Positions 52,758 through 62,043 of a DNA stretch of 64,000 nucleotides are shown piece by piece (the stretch's first letter is position 1; each line of letters begins with the position of its first letter). Both the position numbers and the translations under genes were made by a program. Source of the DNA: Syntrophopropionicum propionicicum_A. Lineage in GTDB: Bacteria > Bacillota > Desulfotomaculia > Desulfotomaculales > Pelotomaculaceae. The notes under the pieces were generated by a model. The model searched no databases. It had not been told where the DNA came from and saw only the letters and a list, made by a program, of their open reading frames with translations. The stretch covers positions 178,864 through 242,863 of the forward strand of contig NZ_JBMGJC010000006.1 of NCBI RefSeq assembly GCF_048984525.1. Direction: 5' to 3'.

Positions 52758-54026
52758 GTGCACAAAGAGAATGATCTAAAGGTCATAGATGTAATAGAAG
52801 GAATTGAAGGTGAATCGCTGCCGGAAACACATATCCGGACGCAGGCCGAGCTGGCCCGCCGCGAAAGGCTGGAGAAGACCCGGCGGGAAAGAGACAGCCT
52901 TGATGACTTAAATGAGCTGGCCGAATTTGAAACAAGACAATCGGAAATCTTTCTGAAAGATTGTAAAAACATAATCAGGGACAACCTCTCCGCCGGGGCT
53001 GATGTGAACTGGGCGTCCCTGTATAATGACAAACCTTACCCGCCTTTTGTATATAAAAATCCCGCTCCCCGGTACAACCTGGTAGCCAGGGAAAAAGGCG
53101 TGCCGCAAAAAAGATTTTTTTCTGAACTGCTTTTCCCCTCTGTAAAAAACGCGCGGATGCAAAAAGAAAACGACGCCAAAGCGGCTTACGACCTGAAAAC
53201 AAAGCAGTATGAAGAAGGAAAAGAAGCCGGGCGCGCTACTCATGAAAAAGAAAGAGGCGTTTACCTGGCCGGGCAGTCAGCCTATAACAGCAAGGTTGAA
53301 GAACTGCAGCTTAATTTTGAAAAGGGGGATCCCGCCGCTGTCCGGAGCTTTGCCAGGATAGCCCTGCATGGAATAAACCTGCCGGATTCAATTAACCTTT
53401 ACTTTGACGCTGCCTATCTGCCGGGTGAAAAACAGCTGGTTATTGATTGCCTGCTGCCTGCCTATTACGATCTGCCCCGCGCTGTCAGCTACAGCTATAA
53501 CAAGGAATCTGGGGCGTTAGTCCCGGCTGAAATGGGAGAGCGGGAGTATGACGCTTTTTACCTGGACCTGATCAGGCAAATTGCTCTGACCGCGATTAAT
53601 ACTGTTATTAATGCGATACCCGGCCGGCTCGTCGAGCGGGTCGGCTTTAACGGCTGGGTTGAAAACGACAAAATCGGGAATACCCTGGAAACAAAGGCCT
53701 GCGTCATAACCTGCGATGCGGCAAGAGACGTCTTTGCAGCCCTGGACCTTTTAAAGTGCGCGCCGGCGGACTGCATCCGCCAGCTTGGGGGGCTGACGGC
53801 AAAATCCATGGCGGGATCAGACACGGTGCAGCCTATTGTAAGCGCCATTCCCGAAACTGACGAAGCAAAGCGGGTTCCGGATAATCCGGAAGACGGGCCA
53901 AAACCGCCGCAGTACCAGCCAGGTGAATTCAAGAACGTTACCAAAAAACTTATGGGCGAGATGCTGGAACAAATAGAAAAAAACCTCCTGCAGGCAGCCA
54001 GGGACAAAGACGATATGGTCCACTAG
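52758..54026 (+). CDS. Hypothetical protein, 422 aa
   Basis: No family recognised with certainty. The first 60 residues are rich in Arg/Glu and likely coiled coil (RRERLEKTRRERDSLDDL). Residues 100-200 are charged (NDAKAAYDLKTKQYEEG). The C-terminal half is globular with VGFNGWVEN, VFAALDLLKCAPADCIRQLGG and a late VQPIVSAIP, a pattern I associate with uncharacterised C-terminal regions of some restriction-endonuclease-like proteins. GTG start after GGTGGGAG. Might be a defence or DNA-related protein; low certainty. Confidence 0.7.
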   Translation: MHKENDLKVIDVIEGIEGESLPETHIRTQAELARRERLEKTRRERDSLDDLNELAEFETRQSEIFLKDCKNIIRDNLSAGADVNWASLYNDKPYPPFVYKNPAPRYNLVAREKGVPQKRFFSELLFPSVKNARMQKENDAKAAYDLKTKQYEEGKEAGRATHEKERGVYLAGQSAYNSKVEELQLNFEKGDPAAVRSFARIALHGINLPDSINLYFDAAYLPGEKQLVIDCLLPAYYDLPRAVSYSYNKESGALVPAEMGEREYDAFYLDLIRQIALTAINTVINAIPGRLVERVGFNGWVENDKIGNTLETKACVITCDAARDVFAALDLLKCAPADCIRQLGGLTAKSMAGSDTVQPIVSAIPETDEAKRVPDNPEDGPKPPQYQPGEFKNVTKKLMGEMLEQIEKNLLQAARDKDDMVH

Positions 54027-54164
54027 ATCCTTTAGACAGATTCATTTGAAATAAATATTTAAGGGCGAAATATGTCTGAAAATTCTGCAATGTAATTCGT
54101 TTCAATTTTCACCATCATGTGGTACCATTAAAGATAGAAAAACACCACATGGAGGTGGTGCTGT

Positions 54165-54611
54165 GTGGAATCGTTGCTAAATGACCTGGCGGAATTTTAC
54201 GAGTCGCTGGACGCGGCGCTGCAGCCGACAAAACAGGCCTGCGGGGCCTGCGGCGAGTGCTGCCGTAAAGCATCCAAGCTGCGGGTTTACCCGCTGGAAC
54301 TGCAAAACATTAGAAGATTTGTCAAAGATGAGTCCTGCATCAGGAAGTTTGTTGATTTCTCAAATAACAAGGTGGTTAAAATCTGGGGGGATATAGAGGG
54401 ACATTGTCCCTTCCAGGAAGGCGACCGCTGTTCCATCTACCATGTCCGCCCGTACTTCTGCCGTGTATACGGCCATTACAACTTCCGTGGCAGTAATTTA
54501 CTTAAGGGATGCGTCTACTGCGGCCATTCCATCATTTATTACGACAGGCTGGAACTGCCCTTGTATGAGGAATTTTTAAAACTAATGGAAAAGGTTCCCC
54601 AGCTGGTTTAG
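54165..54611 (+). CDS. YkgJ-type cysteine-cluster protein
   Basis: A 148-aa protein of the zinc/iron-chelating cysteine-cluster family (UPF0153). Visible are CGACGECCRKAS, CPFQEGDRCSIYHVRPYFCRVYG, and a late CVYCGH. GTG 54165 is preceded by GGAGGTGG at 6 nt. A small hairpin (CACCAC, loop, GTGGTG at 54143-54160) encloses the ribosome site and may tune translation. Role not known in detail. Confidence 0.87.
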   Translation: MESLLNDLAEFYESLDAALQPTKQACGACGECCRKASKLRVYPLELQNIRRFVKDESCIRKFVDFSNNKVVKIWGDIEGHCPFQEGDRCSIYHVRPYFCRVYGHYNFRGSNLLKGCVYCGHSIIYYDRLELPLYEEFLKLMEKVPQLV

Positions 54612-54639
54612 TTTTTAATTATTTAATAACTCACTTTCA

Positions 54640-54661
54640 AATAAGTCAAGAGCCTGACCCC
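54640..54661. repeat. Half copy of the GGGGTCAGGCT repeat, overlapping the cheB stop
   Basis: AATAAGTCAAGAGCCTGACCCC is nearly identical to the right end of the element at 22219-22314. On the minus strand it supplies the last codons and the TGA stop of cheB. Confidence 0.7.
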
Positions 54662-55704
54662 ACACTGAGGCATTTCATAATCTTGTTTGGAATACTGTCT
54701 AGCGGCGCCAGGCATTCCGCACCGCCCAGCTGGTATGCCACTTTCGGCATACCGAATACTACACAGGTGGCCTCATCCTGGGCCATGGTCCTGGCGCCGG
54801 CCTGGCGCATGGCGAGCATGCCCTGTGCCCCGTCACCGCCCATTCCGGTAAGCATTACCCCTATGGCATTGGCTCCCACGTATTTAGCCACCGACTGGAA
54901 AAGCACCTCGACCGACGGGCAGTGCCCGTTTACATTTTCTCCCTTCTGGCAGTCCACCTGGTATATACCCCCGGACCGGCGCACTCTCATGTGGAAACCG
55001 CCCGGCGCGATTAATACCCGGCCGGGCATAACCCTGTCCCCGGTTTTTGCTTCCTTTACCTCCATCCTGCTGACACTGTCGAGGCTTTCAGCAAAATGCT
55101 GGGTAAACCCCGCGGGCATATGCTGAACGATAACCACTCCGGGCATTGTTGATGGAAAGCTCTGTACGATCCGGCGTATGGCCTGGGTGCCTCCTGTTGA
55201 AGCCCCGATTGCAATAACTTTATCCGTCGACTCAGCCAGGGCGTGGTTGTCTATTTTAGTAGGTTTCAGTGAAGTCCTCTGGTTTGTTTTCCAGGCGCTG
55301 ACGTTGACAGACGCCGCAATTTTGACCTTATTCCGCAAATCGCCCAGCATGGCGGTTAAACCGCGGGCTATATCGGTACTGGGCTTGGTTACCACTTCCA
55401 CAGCACCGGCCTCCATGGCCGCCAGGGTGATGGCCGCACCTTTCTTAGTCAGGGCGCTTACCATTACTACCGGCAGGGGATACTGCGGCATCAGCCTGCG
55501 TAAAAACTCAACACCGTCCATCCTTGGCATCTCAACATCAAGAGTCAGCACATCCGGCTTCAGCTGTACTATTTTATCTCTCGCCACATAAGGGTCAGAT
55601 GCTGTGCCCACCACCTCTATGTGAGGATCCTTGGCCAACCCCTGAGATAAAATGTCCCTGACCAGCGCGGAATCATCAACTACCAGCACTCTAATCTTCC
55701 TCAT
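54646..55704 (-). CDS. cheB: Chemotaxis protein-glutamate methylesterase
   Basis: A 352-aa enzyme that removes methyl groups from chemoreceptors. The receiver domain has the phospho-Asp in LTLDVEMPRMDG. The esterase domain has the triad Ser in IGASTGGTQA, His in VQHMPAGFTQHF and Asp in LTGMGGDGAQGM. The C-terminal SVGSGS is encoded by a repeat element rather than typical cheB sequence. Last gene of the chemotaxis operon. Confidence 0.94.
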   Translation of the reverse strand: MRKIRVLVVDDSALVRDILSQGLAKDPHIEVVGTASDPYVARDKIVQLKPDVLTLDVEMPRMDGVEFLRRLMPQYPLPVVMVSALTKKGAAITLAAMEAGAVEVVTKPSTDIARGLTAMLGDLRNKVKIAASVNVSAWKTNQRTSLKPTKIDNHALAESTDKVIAIGASTGGTQAIRRIVQSFPSTMPGVVIVQHMPAGFTQHFAESLDSVSRMEVKEAKTGDRVMPGRVLIAPGGFHMRVRRSGGIYQVDCQKGENVNGHCPSVEVLFQSVAKYVGANAIGVMLTGMGGDGAQGMLAMRQAGARTMAQDEATCVVFGMPKVAYQLGGAECLAPLDSIPNKIMKCLSVGSGS

Positions 55705-55758
55705 TATGTCATCACTCCCGGCTGTTATTAAGCATGTCTTTGGGTAGCCTGCTGAATG

Positions 55759-56589
55759 CTACTTTTTTTGGTATATGGAAGGCATTATATATTTATACAA
55801 GCCCGTCGAGCGGTCCAGCGTCTCAGAGTGGCCGATAAAAAGAAATCCATTGGGCTCCGTATACCGGTGGAACCTGCTGATAAGGTCCCGCTGTGTTTCT
55901 TTATCAAAGTAAATCATTACATTGCGGCAGAATATCAGATTAAACAGGCCTTTAAAGGGAAAATCCGGGCGGATCAGGTTTAAACGTCGGAAAAGGACCA
56001 TCTTTTTCAGGTTTGGCTTGATCTCCCAGTTGCCGTCTTTTAAAGATTTGAAATACTTCTGCCGGTAAGCCGGGGGAACCAGTTCCATCCTCTCTGCCGG
56101 GTATATGCCGGCCATCGCTTTTTCCAGGGCGCTGACGGAAATATCCGTGGCCAGGATGCCTATGTCAACATCTTTAAGATCGCTTTTAAAAAACTCGCTT
56201 AAAACCATGGCCAGGGTATAAGGCTCCTCGCCGGATGAGCAGCCGGCGCACCAAATCCTGATAGAAACCTTGGACCTGTTTTGGTTCTCTCTAATAATAT
56301 TCGGCAGGACGTGCCCGGAAAAAAAGTCAAAATGCTCATTTTCACGAAAAAAGAAAGTGTGGTTGGTTGAGATTTTATCCACCAGTGTGAGCAGGGCTTT
56401 GCCGCTCGGCTCACTGACAACATGGTTGTAGTAATCTTTAAAATTCAAAAAACCACCGGCGTGCAGGACTTTTTGCAGCCGGCCGATGATCAGTGCCCTC
56501 TTTTGTTCACCCAGTTTAATGCCAAACTTATTGTAGACAAGGCTGCTGATCAGGTTGAATTCTTCGTCGTTTAGCCTTAGGGCTTCCAT
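55759..56589 (-). CDS. cheR: Chemoreceptor glutamate methyltransferase
   Basis: A 276-aa SAM-dependent methyltransferase. It has the N-terminal helical domain (LNDEEFNLISSLVYNK) and catalytic domain (NHTFFFRENEHF, RIWCAGCSSGEEPYTLAM, LIFCRNVMIYFD). The ATG at 56589 follows GGGGGGATGG and gives the family's usual N-terminus. It lies between the giant receptor gene and cheB. Confidence 0.95.
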   Translation of the reverse strand: MEALRLNDEEFNLISSLVYNKFGIKLGEQKRALIIGRLQKVLHAGGFLNFKDYYNHVVSEPSGKALLTLVDKISTNHTFFFRENEHFDFFSGHVLPNIIRENQNRSKVSIRIWCAGCSSGEEPYTLAMVLSEFFKSDLKDVDIGILATDISVSALEKAMAGIYPAERMELVPPAYRQKYFKSLKDGNWEIKPNLKKMVLFRRLNLIRPDFPFKGLFNLIFCRNVMIYFDKETQRDLISRFHRYTEPNGFLFIGHSETLDRSTGLYKYIMPSIYQKK

Positions 56590-56703
56590 AAACCACCATC
56601 CCCCCGTAAGGATGAGGCAGATAGCAAAGCTATCTGCGCTCATCTCAGGTTATAGACAAGGTCTCCATGGTGTTAAATCAGCCTGGCATTTGGGTCATTG
56701 GAA

Positions 56704-56821
56704 GTGAGACGTGAGTCGTGAGTATATCCTGTATTCCTTGTAGGGTCGGATTTATCCGACCATTTTGTTCGGCTGAAGCCGAACCTACGATTCTCACGTC
56801 CCACGTCTTACGTCTCAATGG
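56704..56821. repeat. Heptamer palindromic repeat element, copy D
   Basis: The outer inverted repeats TGAGACGTGAGTCGTGAG (56705-56722) and CTCACGTCCCACGTCTTACG onward (56793-56817) enclose two perfect hairpins, TCGGATTTATCCGA (56746) and GTTCGGCTGAAGCCGAAC (56767), bounded by GTAGG and CCTAC. It fills the gap between the receptor gene and cheR. A related block is at 63251-63740. Confidence 0.75.
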
Positions 56822-56879
56822 GCTGCTGGTTTCAAAACCATGGATTTGCATAATGTATTTGTAGACAATGCGCTAATTC

Positions 56880-59800
56880 TTAGAAATTACCGTAGTCCAC
56901 GTCGTCCAGCGATATTATTTCCTGGGGCTTGGACCTGCCCCCGCCAGAGGCCACGGCGGCCATTTTCTGGGCCGCGCGCCCGGATTTTTTCGTGGCCAGC
57001 TGCAGCTGCCCCATGTTCTGGTGAACAGCCGCTGCTCCCGCGCCCTGCCGCCTGAGCTTGAACTTGGCCAGCATCTGCCTGACCATTTCTGACTGGCTCG
57101 ACATCTCTTCACTGGCAGCCGCGAGCTCTTCCGAGCTGGCCGAGTTCTGCTGGGTAACCTGGTCGACCTGGCTCAGCCCCTCATTAATCTGCTCGATACC
57201 CTGAGCCTGCTCCTTGGAAGCGGAGGCAATCTCACTAATCAGGTCGGTCACCTTGGCCGAACCCATCACGATCTCTTCCAGCGCTTTGGAAGTGTCTTCC
57301 GCAATCTTGGTCCCGATCTCGGTCTTCTTAATAGATCCTTCGATCATTTCTGCTGTTTCTTTAGCAGCTTTAGCGCTCCGCTGGGCGAGATTTCTCACTT
57401 CCTCCGCCACCACGGTGAATCCCTTGCCGTGCTTGCCGGCGCGGGCGGCTTCCACTGCGGCGTTCAGAGCCAGCAGGTTGGTCTGGAAGGCGATTTCATC
57501 GATGGCCTTGATGATATTTGAAATACTGGAGGCCGACTCGTTGATGTCCGCCATGGCGTTTACCATCTGGGCCATCTGCTCGTTGCCCCGCTCGGCGTTA
57601 GCCCTGGCCTCAACTGAAAGCTGGTTGGCCTGGGTGGCGTTCTCCGCGTTCTGCTTGGTCTGGGCGTTCATCTGCTGCATGGAGGAAGTGATCTCTTCCA
57701 TTGTGCTGGCTGACTCAGCGGCGCCCTGGGACAGGGCCTGGCTGGAGTCGGAAACCTGCTGCGCCCCGGTGTTAACCTGTTCGATGGCTATGGAAACCTG
57801 GCCCAGTGTCTCGTTCAGGTCGCTGATTGTAGTATTGAGCGCGTCCTTGATAATTGCGTAGTCACCTTTGTAATTGCCGGTAACTTCAACGTCGAGGTTT
57901 CCTCTGGCAACTTCCTGCAGGCACCTGACTGCTTCTTTCTTAATAATATCGTTAAGTGCCTCCAAAGTGGTGTTAAGGGCGTTTTTGGTTATGGCGTGGT
58001 CGCCCTGGTAAGTTCCCGTCATCCTGACGTCGAGGTTGCCTTCGGCCATCGCCTTGAGGCAGTCCGCCGACTCGTTGATCGGGTTGATCACGGCGTCCAT
58101 CATCTTGTTTACGCCTTCTATAATCATCCGGTAGCCGCCCTCGTGCAGGCTGGCGTCGGCGCGGGCGCCGAGCTTGCCTTCCACCGCCGCCCCGGCCAGC
58201 ATGTTGGCGTCGTCCAGCAGTTTTTGGATGGCGGCGTGCATCCTGATAAAGCCGGGCACCAGTTCGTCTTTCTCACTTCTGCGCCCGACCCTGTTGTACA
58301 GTTCGGAGTCGCTCAGGTCGCCCTTGCTTACTTTGATTATTGTGTTCCGAATATTTGTCAGGCGCCCGTGCACCTCATTTGTGGCTTGTTTGAGATCATT
58401 CCAGATGCCTGCGTAGTCCTTGTCCATTCTCTTGCTGAGGTCGTTGACCGCGAACTGGCGCAGGACTGCCATCAGTTCCTCAACCGGCTCCGCCACTTCT
58501 TTCATCAGGCCGTTCATGCCGCCAACCAGTTTGCCCCAGTCGCCGGTAAAGGCCGCCGCGTTGCCCCGTGCTTCCAGGTTGCCCTCCCCGACCGCTTTGA
58601 TCAGGCCGTCCACTTCCTGCACCAGGCCGTTAATAGAGTCAATACAGGTGTTCAGGTTGTTCTTGATTTCGTTAAAGTCGCCGTGGTAGGTCTCGTTGAT
58701 CTTGGGCGGGATATCTCCCTTGGAAATACGGTCGATATATTCCGCGGCCACGTTCAACGGCCCGATAACCGCGTCAAGGGTTTTGTTAACGCCCTCGACC
58801 ACCTTGTGGAAGTCACCGCTGTGCCTGCCGGCGTCAGCCCTGGTGTCCAGCTTGCCTTCCACCGCGGCGTCGGCCAGCATGTTGGCGTCTTCAACCAGGT
58901 GTTGGATTGCCTCCATCATCCTGACCAGGGTGGGGATCATCTCGTCGTTTTCACTTCTCTTGCCGACTCTCTTCAAGCCGTCGAGGTCGATCAAACTGCC
59001 CCTGCTTATATTATCGACAATCTCATGGATCCTGACAAACTGACCGTGCACCTTGTTGGTGCTGTCTTTCAGGTCGTGCCAGGCGCCGGCATAGTCACCG
59101 GTCATATTGGTGGTGTAATCGTTAACCGCCATGCGGCCCATTACGGCTACCAGTTCGTCTACAGGTCTGGCTACCGCATCCATCATCCCGTTCATACCGC
59201 CGACCATCCTGCCCCAGTCACCGTTAAAGGCCGCCGCGTTGCCGCGGGCTTCGAGCCTGCCTTCACCTACCGCCGCGATCAGGTCATCGGTTTCCTTCAG
59301 CAGCCCGTTCATGACATCGATACATGTGTTCAGGTTGTTCTTAATCTCGTTGAAGTCGCCCTTGTATTCTTCGGTGATCTTCGGCGGTATATCGCCCTTG
59401 GCGATCCTTTCAATATATTCCGCCGCCACGTTCAACGGCCCGATTACCCCGTCCATGGCCGCGTTAACGCCGCGCAGGACTTTGCGCCACACGCCGCCTG
59501 TACGGTCGGCGTTGGCCCGCTGGTCCAGTTTGCCTTCGGCGCCCGCGCCTATAACCACGCCTACTTCATCCACAAGCACGCCAATGGTGTCGATGCAGGT
59601 GTTCAGGTTGTTCTTGATCTCGTTGAAGTCACCCTTGTATTCGTCGGTGATCTTGGGCGGCGTATCGCCGCTGGCGATCCGCTCAATGTATTCCGCCGCC
59701 ACATTCATCGGCTCGATGATCGCGTCGAGCATCTGGTTGATACCGTCGACCAGGACTTTGTAGTCTCCGCTGGCTTCCACCGCGGCACGCGCCGAGAGGT

Positions 59801-61415
59801 CCCCCTCCTTCGCTTTTTTCACCAGTTCATGCACCGCGTTCAATACTGTTTTTTGCTCGATGATGTCGTTGATGATGCCGAAGCAGCCGATAATTTCTCC
59901 CTTTTCGTTCTTTACCGCGTCGCTGTTCAGAACGGCCGGTATGATCCGGTTGTCGCGGGTGCGCAGCTCGAGCTCGTTGCTCCAGGTCTTGCCTGCCATG
60001 ATGCTCTTCCAGCAGTCGCGGCCGTCCGCGGCGTTGACAAAGATGGCGGGCAGTCCGCCGGCGGCGTTGATCGCGTCCATGCTGTACCCGAAGAGGTCGT
60101 TAAATGCCTTGTTCTGTGAAAGGATCTTGACCCCTTTCTTGTCGGTGATGATGATCGGCGCGCCGGAAGCTTCCACCGCTCCCTTGATCCGCAGCATTTC
60201 TTCCTGCCGCGCCTTGTCCGCGGCGGTGACGTCAATCAGTACGTTGAGGTTGTTTTTAATCTCGTTGAAGTCGCCCTTGTATTCGTCGCTGATTACAGGC
60301 GGTATTTCTCCCTTGGAAATCCTGTCCACATACTCGGCAGCCACGTTCAGCGGTCCGATTACCCCGTCCATAGCCGCGTTGACGCCGCGCAGGATCTTGC
60401 GCCACACGCCACCCGTACGGTCGGCGTCCGCCCGCTGGTCAAGTTTGCCTTCGGCTCCGGCGCCAATAACCACGCCCACTTCATCCACAAGCACGCTGAT
60501 CGTATCGATGCAAGTGTTCAGGTTGTTCTTGATTTCGTTAAAGTCACCCTTATACTCATCGGTGATCTTGGGAGGCGTGTCGCCCTTGGAAATCCGGTCA
60601 ATATACTCGGCCGCCACGTTCAGCGGCCCGATTACCGCATCCAGGGTATCGTTCATGCCGTGAATGATACCCTGAAATTCAGGATCAATTTTTGACACAT
60701 CTCCACGCGCGTCAAGTTTGCCTTCCTTGGACGCTTCAATCAGCTTATCGCTCTCACCAAGCAATGCTTTGATAATGCTGTTAACCGATCTGGCGATGAA
60801 GAAGCTCAGGCCGAAACCTAACAGAAGGGCTATGATGCTGAAGATTAAAGTGGTTACGATAACCCTTGATGTTCCCTTATCAGCAGCGCCGATGCTTTCC
60901 TCAAACAGTTTCTGGTTGTTGGCAACCATATTGTTCACAATTTCTTTTTGCTGGTTTGTAACCGGTACCAGTAAGCCGGCTACACGGGAAACCTCCGCCG
61001 CCGCAGAAGGATCCCCCTGATACTGTCTTTCAACGGCCGGCATAAGTTCACCCGTAATGCTCTTGTTGTATGTATTGGTTACCTCAATCAGCTTCTGCAC
61101 TTCGGCTTTTTTGTCCGGACCTGCCGCGGCCAGAAGCTTGTTCTCCGAATCCATAACCTTGCTCATAGATGCGTTGTATTCATCTTTAAACTTGCTTGTA
61201 CCATAAGCTATATAACCGCGAATTCCCGCGACAGCGCTGTTGAACTCGCTGTCGATGTCTTTTTGCAGGGAGAGCTGCCCGTTAATCTGGGAAATCTCTT
61301 TTACTTCTTTGGAGATCGACCTTGTCGACAAAATTGCCGTCAGGCTGATCACAAGGAGCAGTACCATCACAACGGCAAACCCTGCACTGACTTTTTGCCC
61401 AATCTTCAATTTCAA
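56880..61415 (-). CDS. Giant poly-HAMP methyl-accepting chemotaxis protein
   Basis: A 1511-aa receptor, about three times the usual length. It has one membrane helix near residues 10-30, a four-helix-like sensing region to about 185, a second helix near 190-210, then a long run of HAMP-like units. One repeat type contains EYKGDFNEIKNNLNTCID, of which five copies and four diverged ones are seen; the other contains EGKLDQRADADRTGGVWRKI and variants, about eight. A PAS domain interrupts the array near residue 410-520. The signalling tip EEVRNLAQRSAKAAKET and methylation helices fill the last third. It ends in DYGNF. Internal DNA repeats could be unstable. Confidence 0.93.
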   Translation of the reverse strand: MKLKIGQKVSAGFAVVMVLLLVISLTAILSTRSISKEVKEISQINGQLSLQKDIDSEFNSAVAGIRGYIAYGTSKFKDEYNASMSKVMDSENKLLAAAGPDKKAEVQKLIEVTNTYNKSITGELMPAVERQYQGDPSAAAEVSRVAGLLVPVTNQQKEIVNNMVANNQKLFEESIGAADKGTSRVIVTTLIFSIIALLLGFGLSFFIARSVNSIIKALLGESDKLIEASKEGKLDARGDVSKIDPEFQGIIHGMNDTLDAVIGPLNVAAEYIDRISKGDTPPKITDEYKGDFNEIKNNLNTCIDTISVLVDEVGVVIGAGAEGKLDQRADADRTGGVWRKILRGVNAAMDGVIGPLNVAAEYVDRISKGEIPPVISDEYKGDFNEIKNNLNVLIDVTAADKARQEEMLRIKGAVEASGAPIIITDKKGVKILSQNKAFNDLFGYSMDAINAAGGLPAIFVNAADGRDCWKSIMAGKTWSNELELRTRDNRIIPAVLNSDAVKNEKGEIIGCFGIINDIIEQKTVLNAVHELVKKAKEGDLSARAAVEASGDYKVLVDGINQMLDAIIEPMNVAAEYIERIASGDTPPKITDEYKGDFNEIKNNLNTCIDTIGVLVDEVGVVIGAGAEGKLDQRANADRTGGVWRKVLRGVNAAMDGVIGPLNVAAEYIERIAKGDIPPKITEEYKGDFNEIKNNLNTCIDVMNGLLKETDDLIAAVGEGRLEARGNAAAFNGDWGRMVGGMNGMMDAVARPVDELVAVMGRMAVNDYTTNMTGDYAGAWHDLKDSTNKVHGQFVRIHEIVDNISRGSLIDLDGLKRVGKRSENDEMIPTLVRMMEAIQHLVEDANMLADAAVEGKLDTRADAGRHSGDFHKVVEGVNKTLDAVIGPLNVAAEYIDRISKGDIPPKINETYHGDFNEIKNNLNTCIDSINGLVQEVDGLIKAVGEGNLEARGNAAAFTGDWGKLVGGMNGLMKEVAEPVEELMAVLRQFAVNDLSKRMDKDYAGIWNDLKQATNEVHGRLTNIRNTIIKVSKGDLSDSELYNRVGRRSEKDELVPGFIRMHAAIQKLLDDANMLAGAAVEGKLGARADASLHEGGYRMIIEGVNKMMDAVINPINESADCLKAMAEGNLDVRMTGTYQGDHAITKNALNTTLEALNDIIKKEAVRCLQEVARGNLDVEVTGNYKGDYAIIKDALNTTISDLNETLGQVSIAIEQVNTGAQQVSDSSQALSQGAAESASTMEEITSSMQQMNAQTKQNAENATQANQLSVEARANAERGNEQMAQMVNAMADINESASSISNIIKAIDEIAFQTNLLALNAAVEAARAGKHGKGFTVVAEEVRNLAQRSAKAAKETAEMIEGSIKKTEIGTKIAEDTSKALEEIVMGSAKVTDLISEIASASKEQAQGIEQINEGLSQVDQVTQQNSASSEELAAASEEMSSQSEMVRQMLAKFKLRRQGAGAAAVHQNMGQLQLATKKSGRAAQKMAAVASGGGRSKPQEIISLDDVDYGNF

Positions 61416-61443
61416 TTTTTTGACCTCCTTTGTTCTGTTGAAT

Positions 61444-62043
61444 TTATGATACTATCTTGCTTTTATTTACATTGACCAGAGTGTATCTGATCATCTCGCC
61501 CACGTTTTCCGTGATTGGCTGGTCATGTCCGGAATAAATAACCCTGATATCCCGGCTCGCTATTTTTTCTAGAGATTTTACAAATCCCGCTGAATATGAA
61601 CCTCCCGGTGTCCTGATTTGCAAAGGCGTGTCACCTGAAAAGAGGACCTTGTCCTGGGGACAGTACAGGCAGATAGAGTCGTTGGAGTGACCTGGCGAAT
61701 ATATAACTTCAAAATCCCTGTCTCCCATCCGGATAATCTCGCCGTCTGAAATAATCCTGTCTGCTTCCTCGCTCCTCGCATTGGCATACACCATGGGTTT
61801 GTATGCCTCTTTCACCTGCCCAAGGCCCCCGGCATGATCAAAGTGCCCATGTGTTATGATTACCTGCTCAACAGGCCTTTTGCCCACCCCTGTGGATGTT
61901 TTACTGATTTGTTTAATGATATAACCGTCGGCTCCGATATCCACAAGGGTGTTTATGTCTTCCAGGCGGTTCCAGCTGCCCAGCACCAGGTAAGACCGGC
62001 AGCTGTATATTTGGGGGTTGCTCTCAAGGCATATGATTTTCAA
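61444..62043 (-). CDS. Metallo-beta-lactamase-fold hydrolase
   Basis: A 199-aa MBL-fold protein with the metal motif ITHGHFDHAGG, the second histidine in YSPGHSNDS, the bridging Asp in FSGDTPL and the last His in YSGHDQP. It starts 4 nt inside the end of the truncated cheR-like gene (ATGA overlap), so it is translationally coupled to the chemotaxis operon. Its substrate is unknown; a link to a signal molecule sensed by the receptor would be inference. Confidence 0.9.
   Translation of the reverse strand: MKIICLESNPQIYSCRSYLVLGSWNRLEDINTLVDIGADGYIIKQISKTSTGVGKRPVEQVIITHGHFDHAGGLGQVKEAYKPMVYANARSEEADRIISDGEIIRMGDRDFEVIYSPGHSNDSICLYCPQDKVLFSGDTPLQIRTPGGSYSAGFVKSLEKIASRDIRVIYSGHDQPITENVGEMIRYTLVNVNKSKIVS

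Noticed and set aside
57996..60119. Plus-strand 707-aa open frame opposite the giant receptor
   Set aside because: It follows the repeats of the receptor gene on the other strand and shows no domain of its own; a shadow frame of high-identity repeats.
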